Of a DNA stretch of 64,000 nt, positions 10,685-20,089 are shown one piece after another. The notes below the pieces were generated by a model. That model did not search any database. It saw nothing but the letters and a program-made list of their open reading frames with translations, and was not told where the DNA came from. This DNA comes from Pseudomonadota bacterium (GTDB lineage: Bacteria; Pseudomonadota; Gammaproteobacteria; Burkholderiales; Methylophilaceae), in NCBI GenBank assembly GCA_029781535.1, contig JAKOWL010000209.1, positions 1 through 64,000 on the forward strand, written 5' to 3'. The number at the start of each line of letters is the position of its first letter. Within the stretch, counting starts at the first letter, position 1. The translations under genes and the position numbers were made by a program.

Positions 10685-10866
10685 GGTGCCTAAAGCCGAC
10701 TTAACCCGCCCTCACCTTGCGGCATGCAGAAGCAAGTGAGGACATGCTTGCATGACTATGTCGCAACTTTTTTGTCATCATCTGCAATTTTTCATGTAAA
10801 GGCCGGTTTTCTGCACAAACAGTAACGTTGAAGATTAGCTCAAAACTGCTGATTTGGCAAGGTTTT

Positions 10867-11925
10867 TCAGCCAGAACAAGTCGGTTTTGCCAGCATGAAC
10901 GGCTTCACCCGATCCAGCGAATCAGGGTGAGTAGATAATATATCGCTAAGGGGCTCTTGTCTTTGTGCTTGTTTTTTGTCGCCCTTGCTGACGGACACCT
11001 GTGAAAGTCGCAACAAGATATCCGCAAATGCCTTAGGTGGCAAACAGGCTTTTTGCAAGGATTGCATGGCAAAGCCATCCGCTTCGGTCTCCAGCGCACG
11101 GGAATATCGCATCTGCAAAACAGCAGCCGGCAAACCTGACGCCATGGAGTTTACATCCCCCGTCACCGCAGCCAAAATCAGGCCTGCCAGTGCGCCTTGT
11201 ATGCTTTGCCTGAAAGCGTGACGCTTCTTGACATGCCCCAGCTCATGCGCCAGCACCGCCACCAGTTCAGTATCAGTTTTGGAAAGCTTGATAAGGTCAT
11301 CCGTCATCACGGTGATGCCTCCGGGCAATGCAAATGCATTTGGCCCTATCATCTCACTTTCTCGAAATTCCAGGCGATAGCGGGGGCAATCACCAGTTTT
11401 TTTGCACATGTCCGCCAGTGCCTGACGAATCTCATCCTGTTTGCTGACAGCGATCTTGGAAGGTGAAAGATAACCCATCTTATGGTCAAATCCAGCGAGC
11501 ACCTGCTCCCCAAGCTTCAGCTCGATACTTGGCGGAGTAGCTTCTGCGACATACTCGGCCAGACGCGGCACTCCGAACTGCAAAAACATCCAGCCCGCCA
11601 GCACCGTACCAATCAAGGCCACGATTACCCAGCCAAGATGATTTTCCAGATAGTGCACCATTCTCCAGAACGCATTGCGTCGAGACTGCATAGCCATTTC
11701 CAGCTCTTCTATCTGATTGGCTTCCAGCCTGCCTCCATCGGGCAAATCAATCAGACGTCTCGCATTACCAAGACGCGCTTGCACATGGATTTCAGAGAAG
11801 GCATAACGATATCTTCTTCCGTCAGAATCGAATTCGATCATTGAATCCGGTGCCGGAAGCGCCTTGACAAGCACCGAAGAGGCGCGCGCGCTATACCCGT
11901 CAAAAAAATCAGCCTGAAATGTCAT
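10867..11925 (-). CDS. M48 family metalloprotease
   Basis: AVLAHELGHVKKRHA (HExxH), membrane segment. Confidence 0.9.
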   Translation of the reverse strand: MTFQADFFDGYSARASSVLVKALPAPDSMIEFDSDGRRYRYAFSEIHVQARLGNARRLIDLPDGGRLEANQIEELEMAMQSRRNAFWRMVHYLENHLGWVIVALIGTVLAGWMFLQFGVPRLAEYVAEATPPSIELKLGEQVLAGFDHKMGYLSPSKIAVSKQDEIRQALADMCKKTGDCPRYRLEFRESEMIGPNAFALPGGITVMTDDLIKLSKTDTELVAVLAHELGHVKKRHAFRQSIQGALAGLILAAVTGDVNSMASGLPAAVLQMRYSRALETEADGFAMQSLQKACLPPKAFADILLRLSQVSVSKGDKKQAQRQEPLSDILSTHPDSLDRVKPFMLAKPTCSG

Positions 11926-11928
11926 GCC

Positions 11929-13290
11929 TTAACCAAACGACAGGTCCACGTCAAACATATCCACGATCTCTTCGCCCGTCGCTTTTATTTCCGCCTTCTT
12001 GTCTCCAACGAACTGGTCAAAATCCACATCTCCCAGAATCTTGAGTTTGGAGGTACGGTATCTGGCCAGACGCACCTGCGCCCAAGGCGTCGCCAGGCCA
12101 AATGTCAACGCGATAGCTAGGATATTAGTGATATATATCCATATCAGGTCCCGTGCACGCAAGCTGCTTTTGAATGACAAACGCTCAAGCGTCGTATTGT
12201 TCCAGACAAGATTACCAATCCGTGCCTGCAGATAACCCATAAAACCGAAAATAAAGAACAGATACAACAGCATGGCACCCAGAAAACCAAACATCGCCAC
12301 AGGATGCTGCAACATTTTACGCAGCTGCTCGCGTCTGGCCTTTTGACGCTCAGCCATCATTTCCTCGATTGTTTTCTCTCTAACCTGTCCAGACGCCGTT
12401 CCTGTAGCAGTGGCTGGCGTCTCTTCATGAGCCGCTTGCTGTTGATCTGTCACACCTTGCTTCTGCGGCGCAGGCTCCGGCACATTCTCAGAATAGACGC
12501 GCTCCACACGATACATCCTGGCATCCGTATTGCCTTGATCTTCATTGCCTGTGGCGGGAGTTTGTTCGGCTGCTGCGGCCTCACTGACGACATTCGCAAC
12601 TTCCGGCACCCTAAGCAGCGTATGCTGCTGAGCTTTATGAGAATAATGATAATAGGCCGGAATGGCTATCGCCGCTACGACACCTATCAATACGACCATC
12701 AATGGAAGCAAAAACACCTTCAGATACACCTTGTAGAAATCCCGCACCTTGGCTTGTAGATTAAATGCCGACAAGCCGAAACGATAGTTGTCTATCATGA
12801 ATTTGTTCTTCAGATATGCGCCGTAAGGAATAATCAGGCCCAATGTAACAAAGGTCAGCATCGGGATACCAATAAACACGCGGACGGCTTCTCCTTTTGT
12901 GCCTACAAAATTGAACCGCAAACCGCGGTGACTGGTATTTCGCGCATTAAAGGTAGCAGAACGCACCACCAGCCACGGCAGAGCGAAGAAGAACACCAGA
13001 ATGAATAATGCGGGCAGAAACAGGTTTACGCTACCCCCGAATGAGTATCCCAGAAAAAACAGCAGGGCAATCGCACGGCCTTTCAGGATCGAAATAGGAT
13101 TGGCGTGATAGTCGAACGCGGCGTTCTCTATCAAGGCATTGTTGTAGAAGTATTTTTTTCTTCTTACCTTAGCCCATGCAGAATAGACCCCCAACGTGAC
13201 AAGCGACAAAAGCAGATTGACTATCCAGATACCAAAATATTCCGACGCCTTGCCCTGAAAAACGATAGGGGTTTCTTTTTGTTGGTTCAT
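11929..13290 (-). CDS. YjgN/DUF898 family membrane protein with large low-complexity insert
   Basis: GIWIVNLLLSLVTLGVYSAWAKVRRKKYFYNN signature; operon with M48 protease. Confidence 0.85.
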   Translation of the reverse strand: MNQQKETPIVFQGKASEYFGIWIVNLLLSLVTLGVYSAWAKVRRKKYFYNNALIENAAFDYHANPISILKGRAIALLFFLGYSFGGSVNLFLPALFILVFFFALPWLVVRSATFNARNTSHRGLRFNFVGTKGEAVRVFIGIPMLTFVTLGLIIPYGAYLKNKFMIDNYRFGLSAFNLQAKVRDFYKVYLKVFLLPLMVVLIGVVAAIAIPAYYHYSHKAQQHTLLRVPEVANVVSEAAAAEQTPATGNEDQGNTDARMYRVERVYSENVPEPAPQKQGVTDQQQAAHEETPATATGTASGQVREKTIEEMMAERQKARREQLRKMLQHPVAMFGFLGAMLLYLFFIFGFMGYLQARIGNLVWNNTTLERLSFKSSLRARDLIWIYITNILAIALTFGLATPWAQVRLARYRTSKLKILGDVDFDQFVGDKKAEIKATGEEIVDMFDVDLSFG

Positions 13291-13430
13291 TATTATGCTC
13301 CCTTTTGATTTACCTCAAGTTTAACTGATTTTGTATTGGCCACAAGCGCCAAAAAACAAGTTTGGCCCAGAAAATATTTGCAAGTTACGACGATTGCGGC
13401 AAAATTACGTTTTTGATTTTTGCATGACTT

Positions 13431-14549
13431 ATGAGCGTTATCAGTACTGTCGAAAACTCTTTACAGCAATCCACCGCGCAATTGCCGGTGGACTGGTATG
13501 TAAGCGAAGATGTATATGCGCTGGAAACCGCGCATCTATTCTCAAATGCCCCCAAATATGTTGGGCACCAGCTGATGGTGCCCAACGCCAATGATTATCT
13601 CAGCATAGACTGGATGAACAATGCGAAAGCGTTAGTGAACCATGGCGGCGAAGTATCGCTGATCAGCAACATATGCCGCCATCGTCAAGCATTGATGCTG
13701 GATGGACGTGGCTCAACAAGCCATATCGTGTGCCCGTTGCACCGCTGGACCTACGACCTTGACGGAAAGCTACTTGGCTCGCCGCACTTCAGCAAGAACC
13801 CCTGCTTGCACCTCAACAAGACACCCCTCCATAACTGGCATGGCATGCTGTTCGAAGGGCCGCAGGACATCGTGGAAATCCTGAACTCCATAGAGTGCAA
13901 GGCGGATTTCGATTTCACGGGTTATCACTATGACAGCACGCATGTAGACCACTATGACTTCAACTGGAAGACATTCATTGAGACCTATCTGGAAGACTAT
14001 CATGTAGGCCCGTTTCACCCCGGACTGAACCAGTTTGTGGATTGCGACAAACTGCACTGGCAGTTCGCTAAGGACTACAGCGTGCAAACAGTAGGTTATA
14101 AGGACTTGCCGCACCATTTCCTATCCCCCACCTATCAGCGCTGGCAGAATGCCGTGGCGCGCTACCATGGCCAAGAAAAACCTAAATACGGCGCCATCTG
14201 GTTTGCCTATTACCCGTTCCTGATGGTCGAGTGGTATCCGCAGGTGCTGGTGATCTCACACCTCATCCCGACCGGCGTACACAGTTGCAGTAATGTCGTG
14301 GAATTCTACTATCCTGAAGATATCGGCCTTTTCGAACGTGAATACGTCGCTGCACAGCAAGCCGCTTATATCGAAACCGCTGTTGAAGACAGGGAAATCT
14401 GCGACCGCATGCACCAAGGCCGCAAAGCGCTGCATGCGCTGGGCAAGGATGAGCGCGGCCCTTATCAGCACCCGATGGAAACCGGCATGGCACACTTCCA
14501 CGAATGGTATCGCCGCAAGATGGAGTCACACCTGAGCAATTTGCGATGA
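13431..14549 (+). CDS. aromatic ring-hydroxylating dioxygenase alpha subunit family (Rieske) protein
   Basis: Rieske motif CRH...CPLH and downstream mononuclear-iron region DYHVGPFHPG. Confidence 0.85.
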   Translation: MSVISTVENSLQQSTAQLPVDWYVSEDVYALETAHLFSNAPKYVGHQLMVPNANDYLSIDWMNNAKALVNHGGEVSLISNICRHRQALMLDGRGSTSHIVCPLHRWTYDLDGKLLGSPHFSKNPCLHLNKTPLHNWHGMLFEGPQDIVEILNSIECKADFDFTGYHYDSTHVDHYDFNWKTFIETYLEDYHVGPFHPGLNQFVDCDKLHWQFAKDYSVQTVGYKDLPHHFLSPTYQRWQNAVARYHGQEKPKYGAIWFAYYPFLMVEWYPQVLVISHLIPTGVHSCSNVVEFYYPEDIGLFEREYVAAQQAAYIETAVEDREICDRMHQGRKALHALGKDERGPYQHPMETGMAHFHEWYRRKMESHLSNLR

Positions 14550-15400
14550 GATTACCAAACCTGGGTAGTCTGTGGATGCTTGTGGCCGCCTTGGGCTTTG
14601 CCATCATGGGCGCTTTGGTCAAGGTTGGCGCAGCAAAATTCTCCAGTGTTGAACTGGTATTCTACCGTTCCCTTTTTGGCCTGATAGTAATCAGCATTAT
14701 CGCGTTCCTGAATGGCCACTCTTTGAAAACACCTGTCATCAGAAAGCAAATGTCCCGCGCCATCGTGGGATTCCTATCACTGGTGTGTTTCTTTGTTGCT
14801 ATCGCGCATCTGCCATTGGCGACAGCAATTACCCTGAACTACACATCGCCGTTGTTCGTCGCGTTGTTATTACCGTTCACCCTGCGAGAAAAACCTGCCA
14901 AGCTACTATACTTTGCGGTTTTGTTAGGCTTTATCGGCATCATCCTGCTGCTTAAACCCAGCATAAACAGCAGCGACGTATGGTATGGCATTCTCGGACT
15001 GATATCAGGCTTTGGTGCCGCATGCGCATATATCTACGTAAAACAATTGGCCAAGATCGGAGAACCCGATTGGCGCACGGTATTCTATTTCACACTGATC
15101 TCCACCATCGGCGCCAGCATCTGGATGCTGCCGTACAAGTTCACTTCAGTAGAATGGAAAGACGTCCCGGTAATCGTTGGGCTCGGTTTTTCTGCCACAC
15201 TGGCGCAACTGGCCGTGACGCGCGCCTATCGCACTGGCAACACCTTAACTGTAGCAAGTCTGGCATACACCACCGTGATTCTTGCAAGCGTGTTTGGCGT
15301 ATGGTTTTGGCAAGAATCCTTGTCCTTATCCGAATATCTTGCCATCGGCATCATCCTTCTGGGTGGCTTGATCAGCCTGCACACCAGTCGTCGCGTTTAA
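14546..15400 (+). CDS. EamA/DMT family transporter
   Basis: ten-helix hydrophobic pattern with EamA repeats; ATGA overlap with the upstream stop. Confidence 0.85.
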   Translation: MRLPNLGSLWMLVAALGFAIMGALVKVGAAKFSSVELVFYRSLFGLIVISIIAFLNGHSLKTPVIRKQMSRAIVGFLSLVCFFVAIAHLPLATAITLNYTSPLFVALLLPFTLREKPAKLLYFAVLLGFIGIILLLKPSINSSDVWYGILGLISGFGAACAYIYVKQLAKIGEPDWRTVFYFTLISTIGASIWMLPYKFTSVEWKDVPVIVGLGFSATLAQLAVTRAYRTGNTLTVASLAYTTVILASVFGVWFWQESLSLSEYLAIGIILLGGLISLHTSRRV

Positions 15401-15518
15401 GCAACAGAAACGCTATATTCTGTGTTGTTCACTGCCCAAAATCACTAAGCGCTGGACATTTTATTAAGCTAGCAGTAACCTAAACTTTCCGCGTTAAAAA
15501 TACCAGCTTAGTTATTGA

Positions 15519-16268
15519 ATGTTAAACGCTTTTCACATCAAGCAATTATTGTTGTCAGCGCTATGCATCGCCCTGACCGGCTGCCTAGGGGGCACAATCG
15601 CACAGCAGGTGGCCCGCTCTGTTGCAACCAGTATTGCTGACAAAGCGGTTGCCAAAGCCATGGATGTGGATGAAAGCACTGACGACACGTACAGCACCAC
15701 AAACACAGAAGTAAAAAATACCTCCCTCTCCGGCAATCCTTTCGAATCGAAACAGGCCGTAAACGGCATGCCTAAAACGGCTGCAGAGATGTATCCACAA
15801 TTGCCGAAGATGCAGTCCATAGAGACACTGGCCGCCCGCTCACGCACGCCTAGTCAGGACGAGATCGATGAATTCAATGAACGTTATGTACTAGCGACCT
15901 CCGGTTTCAAACCTGCTGAAACAGCCCCAGAAGAACAATCTGGCGCACAGAACTCCAAAACCGCCACGCAAGCCCTCAAGACACCTGAGATAGTGGCAGA
16001 GTCACGCCCATTGGTAAAAGTGGAAGTACTGAATTTTCTACCTGCTGACGAGAAAAAAGCCATTTATGAAAAAGCCCGCCTGCTGGGAGCACTCAACCTG
16101 CCGCAGGAGCGGGAGTGGCCAAGATGGCAGGTCGCCATGGGCCGAGTCGATACTGACAAGAAACTGATCACTTTCCTGATTCCGCCTCAAATGGGCAAAC
16201 TGCCGAGCGGTTCCAGAACCGTTGTCGAACTTGCCAATGTGGGCGACCTGAATATCGCTCGGTATTAA
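15519..16268 (+). CDS. hypothetical lipoprotein
   Basis: N-terminal signal with lipobox-like ALTGC. Confidence 0.6.
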   Translation: MLNAFHIKQLLLSALCIALTGCLGGTIAQQVARSVATSIADKAVAKAMDVDESTDDTYSTTNTEVKNTSLSGNPFESKQAVNGMPKTAAEMYPQLPKMQSIETLAARSRTPSQDEIDEFNERYVLATSGFKPAETAPEEQSGAQNSKTATQALKTPEIVAESRPLVKVEVLNFLPADEKKAIYEKARLLGALNLPQEREWPRWQVAMGRVDTDKKLITFLIPPQMGKLPSGSRTVVELANVGDLNIARY

Positions 16269-16271
16269 CGC

Positions 16272-16910
16272 TTAAGGGTCTATCAAGCCGCTGCGCATGG
16301 CAATCAGCGCAATCTCGGCAGAATTGTTGGCATTCAGTTTCTGTTTGATGTTGTACAAATGCGTGCCTACCGTACGGGGGCTTAAAAACAAAGTCTCCGC
16401 AATCTCGTTAGTCGTTTTGCCTTTGGCGAGCGCCATGAACACTTCAAACTCACGATCGCTCAGCACATCTACAGGGTTTTGTTCTCCGGAAAGCTGCTGG
16501 ATCGCCATTTGTTGCGCCACACTGGCCTCGATATATTTTTTGCCGCCAGCTACCATGCGAATCGCTTTGATCAGTTCTTCCGCCGCAGAACGCTTGGTAA
16601 GGTACCCCATCGCACCGGCGTTCAATACGCGTTTGGGATGGACAGAGTCCTCATGCGCCGAGAGTACCAATATCCTTGCAGCGGAGTCTTTGGCCAGAAT
16701 ACGCTCTATCGCTTCGAGACCGCCTATCCCTGGCATGGTAATATCCATCACAACCACATGCGGCTTATGGTCCATATAGGCTTTGATAGCGCTTTCGCCA
16801 CTTTCAGCTTCGGTAACCACCTTGATGTCGTTATCTGCCTCGAGCAGCATTTTGAAGCCCATGCGCACCACCGCATGGTCGTCCACTAACATCACGTCAA
16901 TTTTGCTCAC
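16272..16910 (-). CDS. NarL/FixJ (UhpA-like) response regulator
   Basis: receiver domain MLVDDHAVVRMGF and LuxR HTH. Confidence 0.9.
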   Translation of the reverse strand: MSKIDVMLVDDHAVVRMGFKMLLEADNDIKVVTEAESGESAIKAYMDHKPHVVVMDITMPGIGGLEAIERILAKDSAARILVLSAHEDSVHPKRVLNAGAMGYLTKRSAAEELIKAIRMVAGGKKYIEASVAQQMAIQQLSGEQNPVDVLSDREFEVFMALAKGKTTNEIAETLFLSPRTVGTHLYNIKQKLNANNSAEIALIAMRSGLIDP

Positions 16911-16913
16911 AAT

Positions 16914-18257
16914 CTACCCTTCTGTCTTTACCGCTTGTGGAATATTGATATAAATCGCAGTCCCTTGTCCAGCCTTTGAATCCACATTAAAGCTGCCATG
17001 TAACGCCTGCACCCGCTCACGCATCCCCAGCAGACCAAAATGATTCGTCTGATCTACCGCATTGATATCCATGCCTTTACCATCATCATGAATCGCCAGC
17101 TGCAAATCACCCGTTTCTGTCGTAGACAGTTTAATCTCCAATAGATTCGCTTCTGCATGTTTAATGGCATTGTTCAGCGCCTCCTGCACAATGCGATAAA
17201 TATTGATGTTCAGCGTCTCTCCCAGCCTATCTACCTTGCCGGCCATTACCAGATTGATCTTCAGTTCCGGATGCTGCTGCTGTACAACATTGACCGCATC
17301 ACTTAGCGTTTCTGCCAACCCTAGATTATCCAGCGAACCAGGCCGCAATTGCCGGATAATGTCATGCATGCCATCATAAATATGATTGGCAGCAGCCACG
17401 ATAGTCTTGGCGCTGGCTTCGATATCTGGCGCACCATTCTTGCTTCTGTTCACGATCGCCACGGCAAAAGTCTTGATAGCTGTCACATATTGCCCCAGTT
17501 CATCATGCAACTCGCGCGCAAGGCTTCGCCGCTCCTCCTCGATATGGCTCTGAATCAAATGCGTCAGCTGACGGCTCTCCTCTAATTGGCGTTCTGCCGC
17601 TAACGATTCGGCCATCCGGTTCAGGCTGTGACCGATCTTTTCGAACTCCGGCAGATCGAACTCCGGCAAGCGTGTATTCAGATTACCTCTTTCCATCCTG
17701 TTGATGGCCCCCAGGATCGGCTGCAGGGGTTTCAGCCAGTGTCCAAGCATCCAGTACACTACGACGTTCAACACAATAAAAAAGCTCAAGCCTATCCACA
17801 TGATTTGCTGCAAACTATTCCAAGCCTCGCGAATCGAACCCTCCGCGCTGGACTCTATGGAAAGCCTGCCAAAACGAACCAACCGCTCCACTTTCTCTGG
17901 TTTGGGTGCTACCCAGTTGGCGAACCATTGCGGTGGATGAACACCGGCACGAAATTTGGATGGCGGAGATACATAAAGCAATTTGCCTTGCAGATCTGTC
18001 AAAGTGATCTTATTGCTGCGCACATAGCCCAAATGTTCCAAAAAGCCTTTCAGCACTTCATGCGTATAACCAAACTCAGGATTCATCGTAGAACTGGCAA
18101 TGACAGTATCCATGAGCTGTACTGTCACCCGTGTAGCTGCCTCAACCCGCTCGCGGATGGAAACACGTGTTTCCTCCAATATCACCCAGCCGACAGCTAC
18201 CATAAACAGCAGCATCAGGGTGGTAATCAGCAAATTCAAGCGTAGGCGTAGGCTCAT
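16914..18257 (-). CDS. UhpB/NarX-type sensor histidine kinase
   Basis: HAMP-like region, HisKA_3 ELHDELGQYVTAIK, HATPase. Confidence 0.9.
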   Translation of the reverse strand: MSLRLRLNLLITTLMLLFMVAVGWVILEETRVSIRERVEAATRVTVQLMDTVIASSTMNPEFGYTHEVLKGFLEHLGYVRSNKITLTDLQGKLLYVSPPSKFRAGVHPPQWFANWVAPKPEKVERLVRFGRLSIESSAEGSIREAWNSLQQIMWIGLSFFIVLNVVVYWMLGHWLKPLQPILGAINRMERGNLNTRLPEFDLPEFEKIGHSLNRMAESLAAERQLEESRQLTHLIQSHIEEERRSLARELHDELGQYVTAIKTFAVAIVNRSKNGAPDIEASAKTIVAAANHIYDGMHDIIRQLRPGSLDNLGLAETLSDAVNVVQQQHPELKINLVMAGKVDRLGETLNINIYRIVQEALNNAIKHAEANLLEIKLSTTETGDLQLAIHDDGKGMDINAVDQTNHFGLLGMRERVQALHGSFNVDSKAGQGTAIYINIPQAVKTEG

Positions 18258-18355
18258 GCAGTTGTCAGGTCAAACAGTTGTCATAGTATTACGAGATGTG
18301 TAGAGTTTAACAACTTTAACCAAAACGCAATATAGTAAAAAAATTATTCGTCACC

Positions 18356-18985
18356 ATGAGAACCGCATTCATCCTTTCCGCCAGCCAGGCCATCCATGCC
18401 GCCATTGTTGCCAACGAAGCCGAGATAGAATCGCTCGACCGTGCGATTGGCGACGGCGACCATTACGTCAACATGAGACGAGCATCCGAGATGATTGCCA
18501 GCATGCAGAGCGAGCTTGACGATCAGCCTGTGGATGTCGTTCTCAACAAGATAGGCATGAAGCTGCTCAGCACGCTGGGCGGCGCTTCCGGCCCGCTGTT
18601 TGCCAGCTTTTTCATGGCCATGGGTAAAACCGCCAAAGAAAACGGGCACGAAAGCTTATTGCAAACCGCCGCCGCATTTGCCGCTGGGGTGCAAGCCATC
18701 ATCCAACGCGGCAAAGCCGGCCTGGGCGAAAAAACCATGCTGGACGTACTGATTCCGGCATCCACCACCTTCACTACACTGGCAGCCCAAGACAAACCCG
18801 CCAAGGAAATTGCCGAGGCACTTAAAAAAACAGCCGATGAAGGGCTGGAATCCACCCGAAACCTCATCGCTACCAAAGGCCGCGCAGCGGGGCTGGGTGA
18901 ACGTGCCATCGGGCACTTGGATGCAGGAGCAAAAAGCTGCCAAGTGATGATACATACTGTTTGCGATTTAGTTTTGAAAGGTTAG
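18356..18985 (+). CDS. dhaL: dihydroxyacetone kinase subunit L
   Basis: LDRAIGDGDHYVNM and GGASGPLF motifs. Confidence 0.9.
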   Translation: MRTAFILSASQAIHAAIVANEAEIESLDRAIGDGDHYVNMRRASEMIASMQSELDDQPVDVVLNKIGMKLLSTLGGASGPLFASFFMAMGKTAKENGHESLLQTAAAFAAGVQAIIQRGKAGLGEKTMLDVLIPASTTFTTLAAQDKPAKEIAEALKKTADEGLESTRNLIATKGRAAGLGERAIGHLDAGAKSCQVMIHTVCDLVLKG

Positions 18986-18989
18986 AAAC

Positions 18990-19988
18990 GTGAAAAAATT
19001 CCTGAATAAAGTGGACAATATGCTGGTCGAAAGCCTCTCCGGCTTTGGCACTGCGCACGCTGACTTGGTCTCCGTCAATTTCGAACCGACTTTCGTCACA
19101 CGCAAAAACAAAGCAAAGAACAAGGTCGTGCTGATTTCCGGCGGTGGCTCAGGCCACGAACCATTGCATGCCGGCTATGTGGGCAAAGGCATGCTGGACG
19201 CCGCCTGCCCCGGCCAGGTATTCACCAGCCCGACACCAGACCAGATGCTGGCCGTAGCCGAGGCTACGCATGCTGACAAAGGTGTATTGTTCATCGTCAA
19301 GAACTATGCGGGCGATGTGATGAACTTTGAGATGGCAGCCGAGATGCTGCCTTTCGAGCATGCGACCGTACTCACCTCGGACGATTGTGCCGTCATCAAC
19401 AGCACCTACACCACCGGCCGCCGCGGTGTGGCAGGTACCGTGATCGTGGAAAAATGTGTGGGCAGCCTGGCAGAAACCGGTGCGGATTTGCAAACCTGCA
19501 AAGCACTGGGCGACAAGATCAACCAGCGCACCGCCAGCATCGGCGTGGCACTGACCAGTTGCACCGTACCGGCCAACGGGAAACCAACCTTTGACATTAG
19601 TGAAACCGAACTGGAAATGGGCGTCGGTATCCACGGCGAACCCGGCCGCAGGCGTGAGGCGATGCGTGAAGCTGATGCGATTGTCGGCGACATGGTTGCT
19701 GCGATCGTGGCTGACTTTACAGCCAAAAACCTGCCGTTAAAAGGAGAAATCCTGTTGCTGGTCAATGGCTTGGGTGCAACACCATTGATGGAACTCTACC
19801 TCATCTACAACACGGCTGCGAAATTGCTTGGCGCGCATGGTTGCCAGATTGCCCGCAGCCTGGTGGGCAACTACACCACCGCGATTGATATGGCTGGCGC
19901 CTCTATCACCGTGTGCCTGCTGGATGAAGAGATCAAGCAGCATTGGGATAGCGAAGTGCATACCCCTGCGCTGCGCTGGGGCTGCTAA
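18990..19988 (+). CDS. dhaK: dihydroxyacetone kinase subunit K
   Basis: SGGGSGHEPLHAGYVGKGML, MGVGIHGEPGRRR. Confidence 0.93.
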   Translation: MKKFLNKVDNMLVESLSGFGTAHADLVSVNFEPTFVTRKNKAKNKVVLISGGGSGHEPLHAGYVGKGMLDAACPGQVFTSPTPDQMLAVAEATHADKGVLFIVKNYAGDVMNFEMAAEMLPFEHATVLTSDDCAVINSTYTTGRRGVAGTVIVEKCVGSLAETGADLQTCKALGDKINQRTASIGVALTSCTVPANGKPTFDISETELEMGVGIHGEPGRRREAMREADAIVGDMVAAIVADFTAKNLPLKGEILLLVNGLGATPLMELYLIYNTAAKLLGAHGCQIARSLVGNYTTAIDMAGASITVCLLDEEIKQHWDSEVHTPALRWGC

Positions 19989-20003
19989 GAAACGTTTCAA
20001 ATT

Positions 20004-20083
20004 TTCATTAGAGGCGCATGCACTCTGGAAGCCGCATCCTGATTGGCTTCCAGGCCAATGGCTTCATCAATGAAACGCGCGCG
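20004..20083 (+). repeat. 71-bp palindromic intergenic element copy 2 plus CGCGCGCG flank
   Basis: Contains perfect hairpin TGGAAGCC-N11-GGCTTCCA, termini TTCATT/AATGAA. Confidence 0.8.
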
Positions 20084-20089
20084 TACGTA

